Source: Chrysaora quinquecirrha (Eukaryota > Cnidaria > Scyphozoa > Semaeostomeae > Pelagiidae). From it: a stretch of 64,000 nucleotides of DNA. The stretch is taken from the NCBI GenBank assembly GCA_014526335.1, contig JACTAT010000021.1:2464501-2528500 (forward strand), in the 5' to 3' direction. Positions 57,801-64,000 of this stretch are shown piece by piece. How positions within the stretch are numbered: the stretch's first letter is position 1; each line of letters starts with the position of its first letter. Made by a program: the position numbers and the translations under genes. The notes below the pieces were generated by a model. The model was not told where the DNA came from and ran no database searches. It was given only the letters and a program-made list of their open reading frames with translations.

Positions 57801-59289
57801 CAGATACCTACAAAAGAAAATATCATGGTAAACACTTGAGTTAAATAAATACAGCACTGCAATAGCACACCTTATACTTTAGACGTCTTATATATAACAC
57901 TGCAGTCACACAAAATCTGCATAAAAGTTTTATGTAATTTCTGCATCACTCTTATCTGCCCCAAATCTTTGTTTTCCTTCAGAGCTTGTATTGGCAAGTC
58001 TTTTGATCTTGCTTTGACGATATCTTTGTTTAAGGTAGTTTTTCACATTCTGTCACTGAGCCCTTTCTGCTATCTTTCCAATCTTCCGAATAAGAATTTC
58101 ATCACCTTGAGTGCTGAGGTCTTATCAAATTAACCTAATATGTGACCAAACTATCGTCATCCACCTTTCAGTAAATGAATTGTTCTTTACATCTTTTATA
58201 CTTCATCTCATGTGACACCTAGTTTTGACAAAACCCTGCAAAATCATGCACTAAGATAAGATTAAGGTTTCTTGATCTTTCAAGGGTCCCTAGTATCTCG
58301 ATGGAACTTCATAAGTGACTCCCATTTTAGCCATAGCTAGTTATGGGTCTATTTTCTAGCAGAATATTTGATAATTTTAACTAAATTGAAAACTAACCTC
58401 TTTGATCTTTTCCTTGATTTGACTGTCCTCCAATCCAGGCATCTGTGCAAGTTTGGCATATCTGATTTGTTCAGCTGTAGGCTGCAAGTAAGAGAAAGTG
58501 TAAGCCTAAGTAAAGTATAAAATGATACTTTCTGTAGTTAGATTTTGCATGTTAGATTCTGAGTTGTGAAATGACCATCAGAGAACTTCTAGCAATATTC
58601 AATTTATAAGTTTCCAAAGGGAGTTCATGGTTGCAAACTTTGCTCAGCACACCAGATAACCTCTTTGGAGCACATATTTGCTTCAAAATAGAAAACTATG
58701 GATTTCAGTGAGCATTGCACAAATCCAAGCCTGGGAACTTTCAGCTCCATACTCCCCCACTTAGGTGCACCATTTATGCCCCTCCTAGAAGAACAGGTTT
58801 AGGTATGCTACTGTGCATTACGTATAATATTAAGAACATGGCACAAGGTTGCAAACTTTGCTCAGCATATATAGTACATGGTTGCAAATTTTGCTCAGCA
58901 CACCAGATAACTTCTTCAGAGCACATATTTGCTCCAAAATAGAAAACTTTAGACTTCATTGTGCATTTTGCATTGATTCAAGGCAAGGGAGGGCCTGCCA
59001 CATAGTTCCTGAAATGGGTGCACCCTCCACGCCCCTCCAAGTAGAACGGGTTTAGGTATGCTACTGTGTATTATGCATAATACTTAGAACATGGTACATG
59101 GTTGCAAACTTTGCCAAGCACAACAAATAACTTCTTCAGATTTAAAGTTTAGGTACGCTTCTTTGCATTGCGTTCAAATATAGAATAAAATGCATTGTTA
59201 ATTACCTGTATCTTTGCTTGATGTGCAGCATTGCCTGATTGGTTCTTTGGTGCTGGTGCAGCAGGGTTCTGGTTAGTGCCACCTTTCAT
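39079..59289 (-). CDS. UBAP2L: UBAP2L / protein lingerer orthologue, 21 recognised coding exons
   Basis: Minus-strand exons: 59206-59289, 58398-58481, 57691-57807, 56606-56789, 55396-55557, 54917-54974, 54124-54227, 52883-53018, 51866-51922, 50962-51012, 49621-49849, 48230-48493, 47239-47476, 46347-46429, 45823-45859, 44901-44960, 43588-43736, 42207-42294, 41269-41346, 40621-40682 and 39079-39372, about 870 aa. Domains in order: UBA (exons 2-3), KKKK-rich stretch and RGG box (4-7), DUF3697-type segment with VEMP and LEFG (9-10), low-complexity Ser/Thr/Pro regions, and a Tyr/Gly/Gln/His-rich tail ending YWPGNN. The order matches human UBAP2L throughout. The family works in the cytoplasm in stress-granule assembly, RNA and ubiquitin-linked regulation. 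All junctions agree in phase except exon 8/9 and exon 10/11, where small exons may be missing or the model is off. The long FTAS/ITAGQRIDL region of the human protein was not found. Confidence 0.92.
39530..40360 (+). repeat. 830-bp ATC trinucleotide array in UBAP2L intron 20
   Basis: The largest of the six ATC-type arrays. It contains near-pure tracts (39800-40130) and repeated blocks of the form CAGCATCATCTTTATCATCAG. The transcript strand would carry GAU repeats. Confidence 0.95.
41953..42196. mobile_element. MITE family K (GGCTAAACTAGGAGACAT), 10 bp from UBAP2L exon 18 donor
   Basis: Ends GCTGTGGCTAAACTAGG and CCTAGTTTAGCCAAGCC. GTGGCTAAAC and AGAAATATTTGCCTGTCTC words occur inside. Partial copies are near 37845-37985 and 53325-53385. 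Confidence 0.85.
42715..43030. mobile_element. MITE family J, copy 3 (UBAP2L intron 17)
   Basis: The arrangement is inverted relative to other copies: AGTAGAACATGCCCAACTTT and AATTTCGACATGAGCCTGGC near the right end. Confidence 0.65.
43850..44000. mobile_element. MITE family A, copy 4 (partial)
   Basis: A right-hand portion ending TTAGCCAGGGCCT, with the internal GACAAGCAATGCTTTGCAAC word, in UBAP2L intron 16. Confidence 0.75.
44012..44044 (+). repeat. TA dinucleotide repeat
   Basis: A TATATA run directly follows the end of a GGCCCTGGC-family MITE. Confidence 0.9.
44496..44853. mobile_element. MITE family E, copy 2 (opposite orientation)
   Basis: ACACGCAGTTTTATTACAAGC to TTATAAAAAAGACTGCGTGT. 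It contains TTAAGCAACTTCTAAGCAAC and AATAAGCAACTTTTTGAAC. It lies in UBAP2L intron 16, about 47 bp from the exon 16 donor. Confidence 0.85.
46347..48493 (-). CDS. UBAP2L: UBAP2L exons 12-14: low-complexity middle region
   Basis: Exon 12 (48230-48493, 88 codons) begins VPDPIPFPPNTRPTTQSMTT. Exon 13 (47239-47476) begins VSSTFVGETYGSASINKTL and contains APPPGVLPSSS. Exon 14 (46347-46429) reads SGPPGMMPMNVYAGMQQIP, corresponding to the human LPPGVPPLLP...AYPPQVYG segment. Phases 0, 1, 0 chain correctly and all have standard donors. Confidence 0.88.
46640..46800 (+). mobile_element. tRNA-derived SINE, family S1
   Basis: Box A-like GTAGCTTAGTGGCAACG and box B-like TTTAAATCCAATC, followed by ACTGTGGTATGC. 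Other + copies: 47110-47215, 50735-50930, 41690-41925. Confidence 0.7.
47770..48205 (+). repeat. Tandem repeat, about 130 bp period, 3 copies (UBAP2L intron 12)
   Basis: Each copy contains GTGCAAGCTAGAGCA or close, then ATCA..ATTC, then CCAAC..GT(C/T)TAT(C/T)AT, GAATTCTCT(A)..ATTAATTTG and TTGCAAA(C/T)CAGAG. The array ends about 25 bp from the donor of exon 12. Confidence 0.85.
48969..49570. mobile_element. MITE family A, copies 5 and 6 (adjacent)
   Basis: A full-length copy occupies 48969-49347 (AGGGCCTGGCC to TTTGCCAGGGCCT). A partial second copy follows, with GCCCTGGCAAGACAATCAAAC near 49530. Both lie in UBAP2L intron 11. Confidence 0.8.
49621..49849 (-). CDS. UBAP2L: UBAP2L exon 11
   Basis: It reads STANLTSTIHHETVRHSV, then a Ser/Thr-rich run, then NERPKTPPGLSSLQEHQSPG and SPRDLKRLVQ. 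The acceptor is a tandem CAGCAG; either AG keeps the same frame (phase 2), differing by one codon. Phase out is 0 before GTAGGA. Confidence 0.85.
49915..50205. mobile_element. MITE family M (CATGCCGCAGCGAATT ends)
   Basis: Left GCATCGAAGTCATGCCGCAG and right CTGCGGCATTACTTTGACGC are about 28-bp imperfect inverted repeats. The single copy lies in UBAP2L intron 10. Confidence 0.75.
50735..50930 (+). mobile_element. tRNA-derived SINE, family S1
   Basis: TTTAGCTAAGTGGAAACGTC, then CAGTCCAGGTTCGAATCCC (box B) and TGTGGCATGCCACTCGTGG, in UBAP2L intron 10. Confidence 0.78.
50962..51922 (-). CDS. UBAP2L: UBAP2L exons 9-10: DUF3697-type segment
   Basis: Exon 9 (51866-51922) reads IPSQPVEMPNSTVEELEQQ. 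Exon 10 (50962-51012) reads LGGLEFGSGPISPKFGT. These match the human stretch with VEMPG...LQFG, the most conserved part of the family outside the UBA, reported to contact G3BP. Both exons are phase 0 at both ends, while their neighbours are phase 2. Confidence 0.85.
51150..51600. mobile_element. MITE family A, copy 7, split by a SINE
   Basis: The left part (51155-51370) begins GGCCTAGCCAAATGACC and reaches CAAACATTGCATGC. The right part (51560-51598) is TTTGACCAAGAATACTTGAT, then CGTTTGGCGAGAGCC. The segment between is a SINE of family S2. Confidence 0.75.
51372..51560 (-). mobile_element. tRNA-derived SINE, family S2, inside MITE A copy 7
   Basis: AGGTGAAGATGAAGTGGTG, GCGCCAGTCACTAGGATCTC, then reverse box B GGCTTGAACCCCGAC and reverse box A CCAGCTGGATTAGGTCA. 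Confidence 0.78.
52358..52805. mobile_element. MITE family A, copy 8 (448 bp)
   Basis: Intact ends AGGCCCTGGCAAAACGATC and GTTTTGCCAGGGCCT. Flanks GAT/ATG are compatible with a 2-bp duplication. It lies 77 bp inside UBAP2L intron 8. Confidence 0.88.
52883..53018 (-). CDS. UBAP2L: UBAP2L exon 8
   Basis: It encodes DNTASLFANSIMSSTAQVDN and continues WSHVNGPETKWGR. Reading from exon 7 (phase 1) requires the acceptor at GAAG/AC, eight bases inside a stronger-looking acceptor (TTTACAG/GTC). That upstream acceptor gives a stop in the chained frame. The donor is GAGAA/GTATGA, phase 2. Confidence 0.75.
53083..53320. mobile_element. MITE family J, copy 4 (UBAP2L intron 7)
   Basis: CAGGCTTATCTGGACATTG, GTTGCCGACTGCT, AACTAGCCGGCGCACAGT and GATCAGTTGACAACTGATTC. 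A short fifth fragment occurs at 46000-46070. Confidence 0.7.
53388..53496. mobile_element. MITE family C, right-end fragment
   Basis: TTAAGGAACTTTTGGAACTAC to TTTATAAAAAGAAGCGTGTA, matching the right end of the complete copies. Confidence 0.8.
53672..54110. mobile_element. MITE family F (TAAGAATA word), 12 bp from UBAP2L exon 7 donor
   Basis: TACACACTTTTCTTTATAAG to TTATAATGTAAGTGTGTA. The word TAAGAATA/TAAGAATT recurs about seven times. It lies in intron 7. Confidence 0.75.
54124..56789 (-). CDS. UBAP2L: UBAP2L exons 4-7: basic stretch and RGG/RG box
   Basis: Exon 4 (56606-56789) begins TEWQTRKPAKKKKNP, matching the SWEMVGKKKG region of the human protein. Exon 5 (55396-55557) contains ERGRGRPRGRGRGG. 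Exon 6 (54917-54974) reads TRRGGYGGRSGNFSGPGRG. Exon 7 (54124-54227) carries GGSRARGRGFPRR, then a Glu/Lys tail. Phases 1, 1, 2, 1 chain without conflict. RG-rich segments of this kind bind RNA and are arginine-methylated in relatives. Confidence 0.9.
54502..54904. mobile_element. MITE family C, copy 3, 11 bp from UBAP2L exon 6 donor
   Basis: TACACGCTTTTTATAAAGAA to CTTTATAAAATAAAAAGCG ending TGTA, 403 bp, in intron 6. Confidence 0.88.
55008..55230. mobile_element. MITE family L, partial copy (UBAP2L intron 5)
   Basis: TCTCACTTGGACTCTTCAATT through GTTTCTGACGTTTATACTC, TGAGATGTGTCAGACG and TTTGTCCAAAGATGTTTC, one arm of the 62046 element. A third fragment is at 54330-54425. Confidence 0.75.
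55925..56585 (-). mobile_element. Three tandem SINEs of family S1 (UBAP2L intron 4)
   Basis: Three reverse-oriented monomers of about 210 bp each carry GTGGCATA, a reverse box B (GGATTTGAATC or similar), GACATTTCCAC and AACTCTCAAA(C/G)(T/C)CATAC. Confidence 0.8.
57355..57626. mobile_element. MITE family K, copy 2 (UBAP2L intron 3)
   Basis: GCTATGGCTAAACTAGGAG to CTCCTAGGTTAGCCAGGCC, with internal CCCAGAAACATCTGCGTGTC. Confidence 0.85.
57691..59289 (-). CDS. UBAP2L: UBAP2L exons 1-3: N-terminus and UBA domain
   Basis: Exon 1 (59206-59289) starts MKGGTNQNPAAPAPKNQ. Exon 2 (58398-58481) gives PTAEQIRYAKLAQMPG. Exon 3 (57691-57807) gives VSEVTGKSSDVVSVALHES and ends ILDGKYDCLD. Together they form the three helices of a UBA fold, with the VTGK, VALHE and NYEV motifs seen in UBAP2L. 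All junctions are phase 0. Confidence 0.92.
58627..59172 (+). repeat. Tandem duplication, about 230 bp period (UBAP2L intron 1)
   Basis: The words CATGGTTGCAAACTTTGC, GAGCACATATTTGCTCCAAA and GTTTAGGTATGCTACTGTG recur in two full copies and a third partial copy. Copy two carries an extra internal duplication of GGTTGCAAA. Confidence 0.85.
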
Positions 59290-59354
59290 TGCATAAGGTG
59301 AAATGCAAAACTCTTGTTAATGGACAAATATTTTATATACATGTATATACAAAC
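59290..59354 (-). other. UBAP2L: UBAP2L 5' UTR part of exon 1
   Basis: A strong acceptor (CTTTTTCTTTTAG) lies 65 bases before the start codon, so the coding exon begins with untranslated sequence. The matching donor is probably TTTTG/GTATGT at 60881, placing the transcription start near 60.9-61.0 kb. Confidence 0.5.
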
Positions 59355-59589
59355 CTAAAAGAAAAAGAAGTGTTATTATTAAAAAGCTAATTTAAAATTT
59401 AAAAGTTAGCCATTTGATTACTGAATGGCAGCATAGTTGCTATAAACAACGGATTTGGCAGTAGCATGAAGAGAAAAAGCATGTAAGACACAAGCTAAGC
59501 CCTTCGACTTTTTCTGATAAGATCTGTTTCCTCTGGGACAACATGACCTTCATTAATAAATAAAGACATCCCTTGCCTGTAAGATTACC

Positions 59590-59775
59590 CTCATTCTTGC
59601 TTAGTAATGGCTTCAGCAGAAGGTGCTGAGGCATTGTGGCTTAATCCAGCTGACTCATGGTGTCAGAGGCTCAGCAAGGTAAGGGTTTGAGCCTCAGCTA
59701 CATTAGCCTCACAGCCAAGGATATTCTTCAATTAGTTAACCACTACTGAGATCCTAGCAACTCACGCACCTTCAT
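59590..59775 (+). mobile_element. tRNA-derived SINE, family S2 (UBAP2L 5' UTR intron)
   Basis: TGGCTTAATCCAGCTGACTC (box A), AAGGGTTTGAGCCTC (box B), GGATATTC, then ACTGAGATCCTAGCAACTC. Confidence 0.75.
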
Positions 59776-60881
59776 AGATTACACTTTTACATTGGTTCTT
59801 TCCAAACTACATTTCATGCTATGTACTTTATGCCCAAGATCTTTGGCATCAACAAACAAATTTCAAATGTCATTACTATTGTCCTATTGCTTGAACTTTG
59901 GCATCTTTCATGGGGTATATATATGGATAGAGAATCCTTTGGAGTGATTTGAGTTGAACACCCTATTAAGCCAATCTGCAGAGTGTGCACCGTTTCAATG
60001 ACATCTTCGGGGTGCCTGCCACTGCCAAAAAACTGCTGGTGCAAGGGGAAAAAATATGATTTGAACAAAGACTTTTGCAGGGAAACAATAGAACAATGGT
60101 GCATTGGTGCACAGAATGATTTGAAGCAAAATATCTTGGGTGCACCATGCACACACTCTGCAGACTGCCCATTAATGTTGATTATTCTGAGGCAGAGTGA
60201 TTGCCCCAACTGCAACCCCTAATGTCCCACCACTCCTTAATAGCAAGTTGGGAACTCTAAGGAAGCAGCACATCATAAAATTACTTCCAGAGTTCTAGTT
60301 CCTTGTTGTTTGGTGTTTCCTTCCTACTTGGAACACATTACCTAACTCCAAATGCATTGACAGAGGAAATTTCTTAAATATTTCAATTTCACAAAACATG
60401 CTTTACTTTAAAGGAAACACAGGTTTTTCTTTTTAAAATTAAGAATTATCCATGGCATATCTGTAACTCAATATTTTCCCCCATTTTATCCAGCTCAAAA
60501 GCCAGTCTGTTGGCCCTTGGCCTTATTCAAACAAGCCCTAGGATTGAAAGCAACCACCTAGAGGCTAGGCCAAAAACCCAAATCCTGCGTTGAAGAAAAA
60601 ATTCTGTCTGAAGGCAAGAATTACTGAAGTCAAGCCAGCTACCACCTAAGACCAGGTATCCTTAGCGAAAGTCAAAGTTTCACCAATTCTATAAAGTCCA
60701 CGATCTTTCCTGCTTGAAAAGTTTGGTGTCCAAGAAACTCGAAAAAATGCAAAAGGCACGCCATGAAAATATCACGATCATGAAATCTTGAAAACTCCGT
60801 TCAAACACGCTGCAAATGACTGAACATGACAGCATATGTTGAGGAAAGTTTATTAATTCGATTAAAACGTTAATACATACC

Positions 60882-61300
60882 AAAAGTGAGCAGCTAAATT
60901 AATAAAACCGGATTTTATTTGCTGCAACATTCAGTTTCGTCCTTCAAACTAAAATGTGCGCTTGATACTGTGTCACGTGACATCTTTTTCGCGCGGCAAT
61001 TGTGTCTCCCAAAAAGGGTCTGGGCTTGGGTGGGCTGGGTTTTTTGGGGGGCTTTTTCCAACTTTATTTTCTATAATATCATGATAACACTTACTTATAA
61101 ATTCTTTTTATGCTTTTTAGAGTTTGAGAGTTTTATTATCTTTGGGAATTATTCAATAGTAATCTCCAGGTTATCAATCCTTTTTCGTTCAATCCAATTC
61201 ATCGCTAAAACTCGCAACAACAAAAAAGCTGAATTGGATTACTTTACGTCATACTCGATTGACCAATCATCGATCGGAGTTACTTTGGGAAATAGTCCCG
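60882..61300. promoter_or_regulatory. Divergent promoter region, UBAP2L (-) and ARL14EP-like (+)
   Basis: The region between the inferred first UBAP2L exon and the ARL14EP-like gene holds a perfect CACGTG-centred palindrome, GTCACGTGAC, at 60972-60981. GCGCG follows at about 60991. Such sites bind USF/MITF/TFE bHLH factors in animals. Start sites were not mapped, so a shared promoter is inference. Confidence 0.4.
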
Positions 61301-61567
61301 GAAAGCATGAGCAAGGTTTCTTTGATGGTCTCTGTTTTTCCTTTGCTATTTTCAAATTCAAAGGTAATTTTCATTTGTAAATTTTGAGAGATTTGAATAG
61401 TTTCAGGCAGTAATAAATGAAGCTTATTTTAGTTTGATTTCTTTGTATGAAAGGCAGTTTTTGCATTATTTTGGGAATCACACGCACACGTGAAAAGTGT
61501 TTTGTTGTTCTTTTCCTGGGTGTTTTTATTTCTTAGGCCCTCGAAAACAACACACAGGAGATTTGAC

Positions 61568-61657
61568 ATGGAAAATCCAAACGACATTACAGAATGTGAA
61601 ATAAGACAGAATGAAGATAGTAATAGCAATGCAAGTTCAACTGATTCTTTGGATAAG
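61568..61657 (+). CDS. ARL14EP: ARL14EP-like exon 1
   Basis: Thirty codons, acidic and Ser/Asn-rich, ending SLDK before donor GTAAAG. An in-frame upstream ATG at 61490 precedes a hydrophobic run unlike the family, so I chose the ATG at 61568. Confidence 0.75.
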
Positions 61658-63539
61658 GTAAAGTTCAAGCAGGGAATCTGTTTCTATTGTTTTCAGTTCT
61701 CCAAACAATAGGGTCATTGTTTTCTATTGTTTTCACCAAAATTCAATCACTGCTAAGTTTCCACACTGGGCACAGGGAGACCACTGAATAAACCATTTGC
61801 TTGCCCATGGCTAATCTAAGCAGTGAACATCCCCAATTTACAGAGTATTGCAGTTCAACAAAATCTCAGGTGTGGAAAAGCCACTTTCTATTATTCTCAA
61901 ATGTGCAAATGCCATACTGTGCAGTCTGGGCAACCCATCCTTCCTCTTAATGTGAATACGACCTGTGATTCTGTTTGCTTTTTGCCTTGAATTGCAGACT
62001 CTTAATGAATTGTGATTAACAGTGGAAACATTTTCGGGCAAACTTTTTTCATCTGACACTCCTCAGAGTATGAACACCAGAAACAGACTGAAACAATAAA
62101 CTAAGGTGGAATTTACCCTGATGGGTCTCGAAATGCACCAATCAAAAAGAGAAGCTGAACCAGCATTGTTTTTTAAACACCAATCAGCTTTCAGCAGGAA
62201 GAACAATGAAAATTGATTGAAGAGTCCAAGTGAGAAAAGCCAACAAGCTGCTTCTGGGTATAGATTTCGCCTTAGTTTATTGTTTCGGCTGTTTCTGGCA
62301 TTCATACTCTGAGGAGTGCCAGACGAAAAAAGCTTGAGTATGCCCAAAAATGTTTCTGCTGTTTATTATAATTGTAAAGTTTTGTACAATTTGATCTTTG
62401 TGGGAATCGAACCCAAAACAACAGATTGCCAGGATTACAAAATGCATACTTTACTGGCAAAGATTGCTTAATGATCATTAGTATCTAATTACTAATGTTT
62501 TTAATTTATGTTTTATTGATTATTTTCAAAGTTTTCATTTCTTCTGAAAGGAGAAAAGACTTGCAATCAATAAAGAGCTTCAGCAGCTGGCGTTTGTAAA
62601 TCCTGGAAGATTAACTGTAACTGCAGGATTCAATCCCGAATTCAGCAACAGAGAAAAACGAAAGTTAAGTAGATTGATGGAGCAGCAAAGTGGAAAGGCT
62701 GATGCAGGGTATATCATTACGTATAGCACTTCTTAATACGTTAACAAACATTCAAATGTTACGATAGGTTTTTTTGTAAAAATAACCATTAGGCTTAAAC
62801 AAGAAACACTAGGCTTAAACTCTAAACTGTTTAGTATACACACAAGCAAAGTTCACGAGCTGAAACAAATGAAGATTTATCTGTCATGATATTTTCCTTG
62901 GTTGCCACACCTATATGAACTTTGACCACACCCTCTTCCCTACAAGTGGAGACTTGAGCCTACGCAGATGCTTTGTACTTTGTGGTCTCTGTGGCACAGT
63001 GGTTAGCGTGCTGGACTCACAACGAAAATGTTGTGGGTTCGAGCCACAGTCTTTCCACCTGTGTTGCAGAGATAACGACCTTGGGCAAGTTGTTAACACA
63101 AATGTGCCTCTCTCCACCCAGGTGTATACATGGGGGAGAGAGGCACATTTCGTAGTTATGAGCATCGTGTGTGGCTGCACCCTGCTATATGCTAATGCAT
63201 CCAGACCAGGGGTAAAGTGTAAAGTCGACTGAGTAGCCGCGTAGGCTTGTAGTAGACTCAAAAATGGCAACTTAACTTTACTTATGTGCCACATCAAATT
63301 GTATTTTTAGGAAAGGAGTAGTGAAATCAAAACCAAGAAGAAAAGCTCTACACGATGCATCAGGGTATTTAGAAATTGACGGCAGGGATCTCTGTGATTG
63401 TCAAGATCCTTTATGTCCTGGATGCCATTTTCCTTGTTCACTTTGCGGCTCAGAAAAATGCGGTTCAACATGCAGATGTAATCGAAGGTGGAGTTACGAT
63501 CATGTTGATGTATATAATGCTGGAAATGTCATGAGATAA
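61568..63539 (+). CDS. ARL14EP: ARL14EP-like protein (ARF7 effector family), 3 exons
   Basis: Exons 61568-61657, 62551-62708 and 63311-63539 join in phases 0 and 2 to give 158 aa. Exon 1 is acidic (MENPNDITECEIRQNEDSN). Exon 2 has the conserved KELQQLAFVNPGR and NREKRKLSRL motifs. Exon 3 holds the cysteine module LCDCQDPLCPGCHFPCSLCG, then EKCGSTCRCNRRW, close to the human ARL14EP C-terminus (CDC..DC.GC...C..CGS.KCG..CRCDRKW), and is probably metal-binding. Human ARL14EP links ARL14 to myosin 1E on MHC-II vesicles, and relatives are found with SETDB1. The protein here is shorter than human ARL14EP (260 aa), lacking the N-terminal extension, so it could equally be called ARL14EPL-like. It is head-to-head with UBAP2L. 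Confidence 0.9.
62046..62345. mobile_element. MITE family L (CTCAGAGTATGAA-CCAGAAACAG), ARL14EP intron 1
   Basis: Ends TCTGACACTCCTCAGAGTAT and ATACTCTGAGGAGTGCCAGA, with second inverted blocks CAATAAACTAAGG and CCTTAGTTTATTG. Related partial copies lie in UBAP2L introns at 55008-55230 and 54330-54425. Confidence 0.85.
62551..62708 (+). CDS. ARL14EP: ARL14EP-like exon 2
   Basis: The acceptor is TCTGAAAG. The exon opens EKRLAINKELQQLAFVNPGR and ends GKADAG before donor GTATAT. The FVNPGR and REKRKL motifs match the family. Confidence 0.88.
62977..63292 (+). mobile_element. tRNA-derived SINE, family S3 (ARL14EP intron 2)
   Basis: TGGCACAGTGGTTAGCGTGC (box A) and TTGTGGGTTCGAGCCAC (box B), then a conserved-looking body with CCTTGGGCAAGTTGTTAACA. 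It ends about 20 bp from the exon 3 acceptor. Confidence 0.8.
63311..63539 (+). CDS. ARL14EP: ARL14EP-like exon 3: cysteine-rich C-terminus
   Basis: The acceptor is TATTTTTAG. The exon encodes KGVVKSKPRRKALHDASGY, IDGRDLCDC, the cysteine cluster and a final NAGNVMR before TAA. A SINE occupies nearly all of the intron up to about 20 bp from this acceptor. Confidence 0.9.
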
Positions 63540-64000
63540 TGTCATTATGGTCAGCCTGTGGAATTTAGATGTGGGTATCTGAGAAGAGAAACACCAAGTG
63601 GAGATAATTGTGAATCTCGGAGAGGAGAGTATACTGTGAAATGAAGATGCGTACAAAGTATGGAATATGTGTATGGGCAGCCTGTGGTATAGAGATATGA
63701 GCACCCTGTAAATAACGATATGGACACCCTGTGAAAACCAGGGCATTGATGGTATGGAAAAGTAATGAAAGGAACAGGTGGGAAACCTGTGGAATAAGAA
63801 ATAGTCGAGATACTGTGAAGCCTGTGTGAAAAGAAAATTGACATGTTTGCTGACATTTCGACGTCAAGATGAGATTGCGTTTTACCCAATTTGGATTGCT
63901 GCATTTTTCTTTTTAACCCCTCTTACTTCATCTTCAAGTTAATTGCATTTATCCAAGTTCTTGATAAGAGGAATCAAGATGCCTTTCGCAGGCCACATCC

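Overview
The window is intron-rich animal (metazoan) nuclear DNA, AT-leaning and dense in non-autonomous transposons, tRNA-derived SINEs and microsatellites. The four recognisable genes are all metazoan: a chondroitin sulfate synthase, a UBAP2L/lingerer protein, an ARL14EP protein and a small secreted thrombospondin-repeat protein. An early-branching invertebrate, probably a cnidarian, fits the gene content and repeat style. That assignment is inference, because no diagnostic marker is present.

Layout. At 6.4-12.9 kb (minus strand) a small gene is spread over short exons. It encodes a signal peptide followed by two thrombospondin type 1 repeats, and no single long ORF reveals it. At 13-29 kb I see almost only repeats: ATC/ATG trinucleotide arrays, a 595-bp AAAAC array, a TTAG array, nested MITEs and tRNA-like sequences, plus one weak orphan exon. 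At 29.4-34.9 kb (minus) is a two-exon CHSY1/CHSY3-type gene whose exons splice perfectly in phase. At 36.5-37.75 kb is a 128-bp satellite with a three-monomer higher-order period. At 39.1-60.9 kb (minus) is a UBAP2L/lingerer orthologue in 21 recognised coding exons (UBA domain, RGG box, DUF3697-type segment, Tyr/Gly/Gln-rich C-terminus). Its introns hold many MITEs and SINEs. At 61.57-63.54 kb (plus) is a three-exon ARL14EP-like gene, divergent from UBAP2L, with a CACGTG palindrome between them.

The genes do not form one pathway. CHSY works in the Golgi on chondroitin polymerisation, UBAP2L is a cytoplasmic RNA/stress-granule factor, ARL14EP is a small cysteine-rich effector and the TSR protein is secreted.

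The most unusual signal is a set of related MITE families that share T-rich ends but differ in one short word (TAAGGAAC, TAAGCAAC, TAAGAAAC or TAAGAATA). Each word recurs many times within its own element and changes together throughout it. Three MITE insertions also end only about 10-13 bp past UBAP2L 5' splice sites, and several elements are nested in one another.
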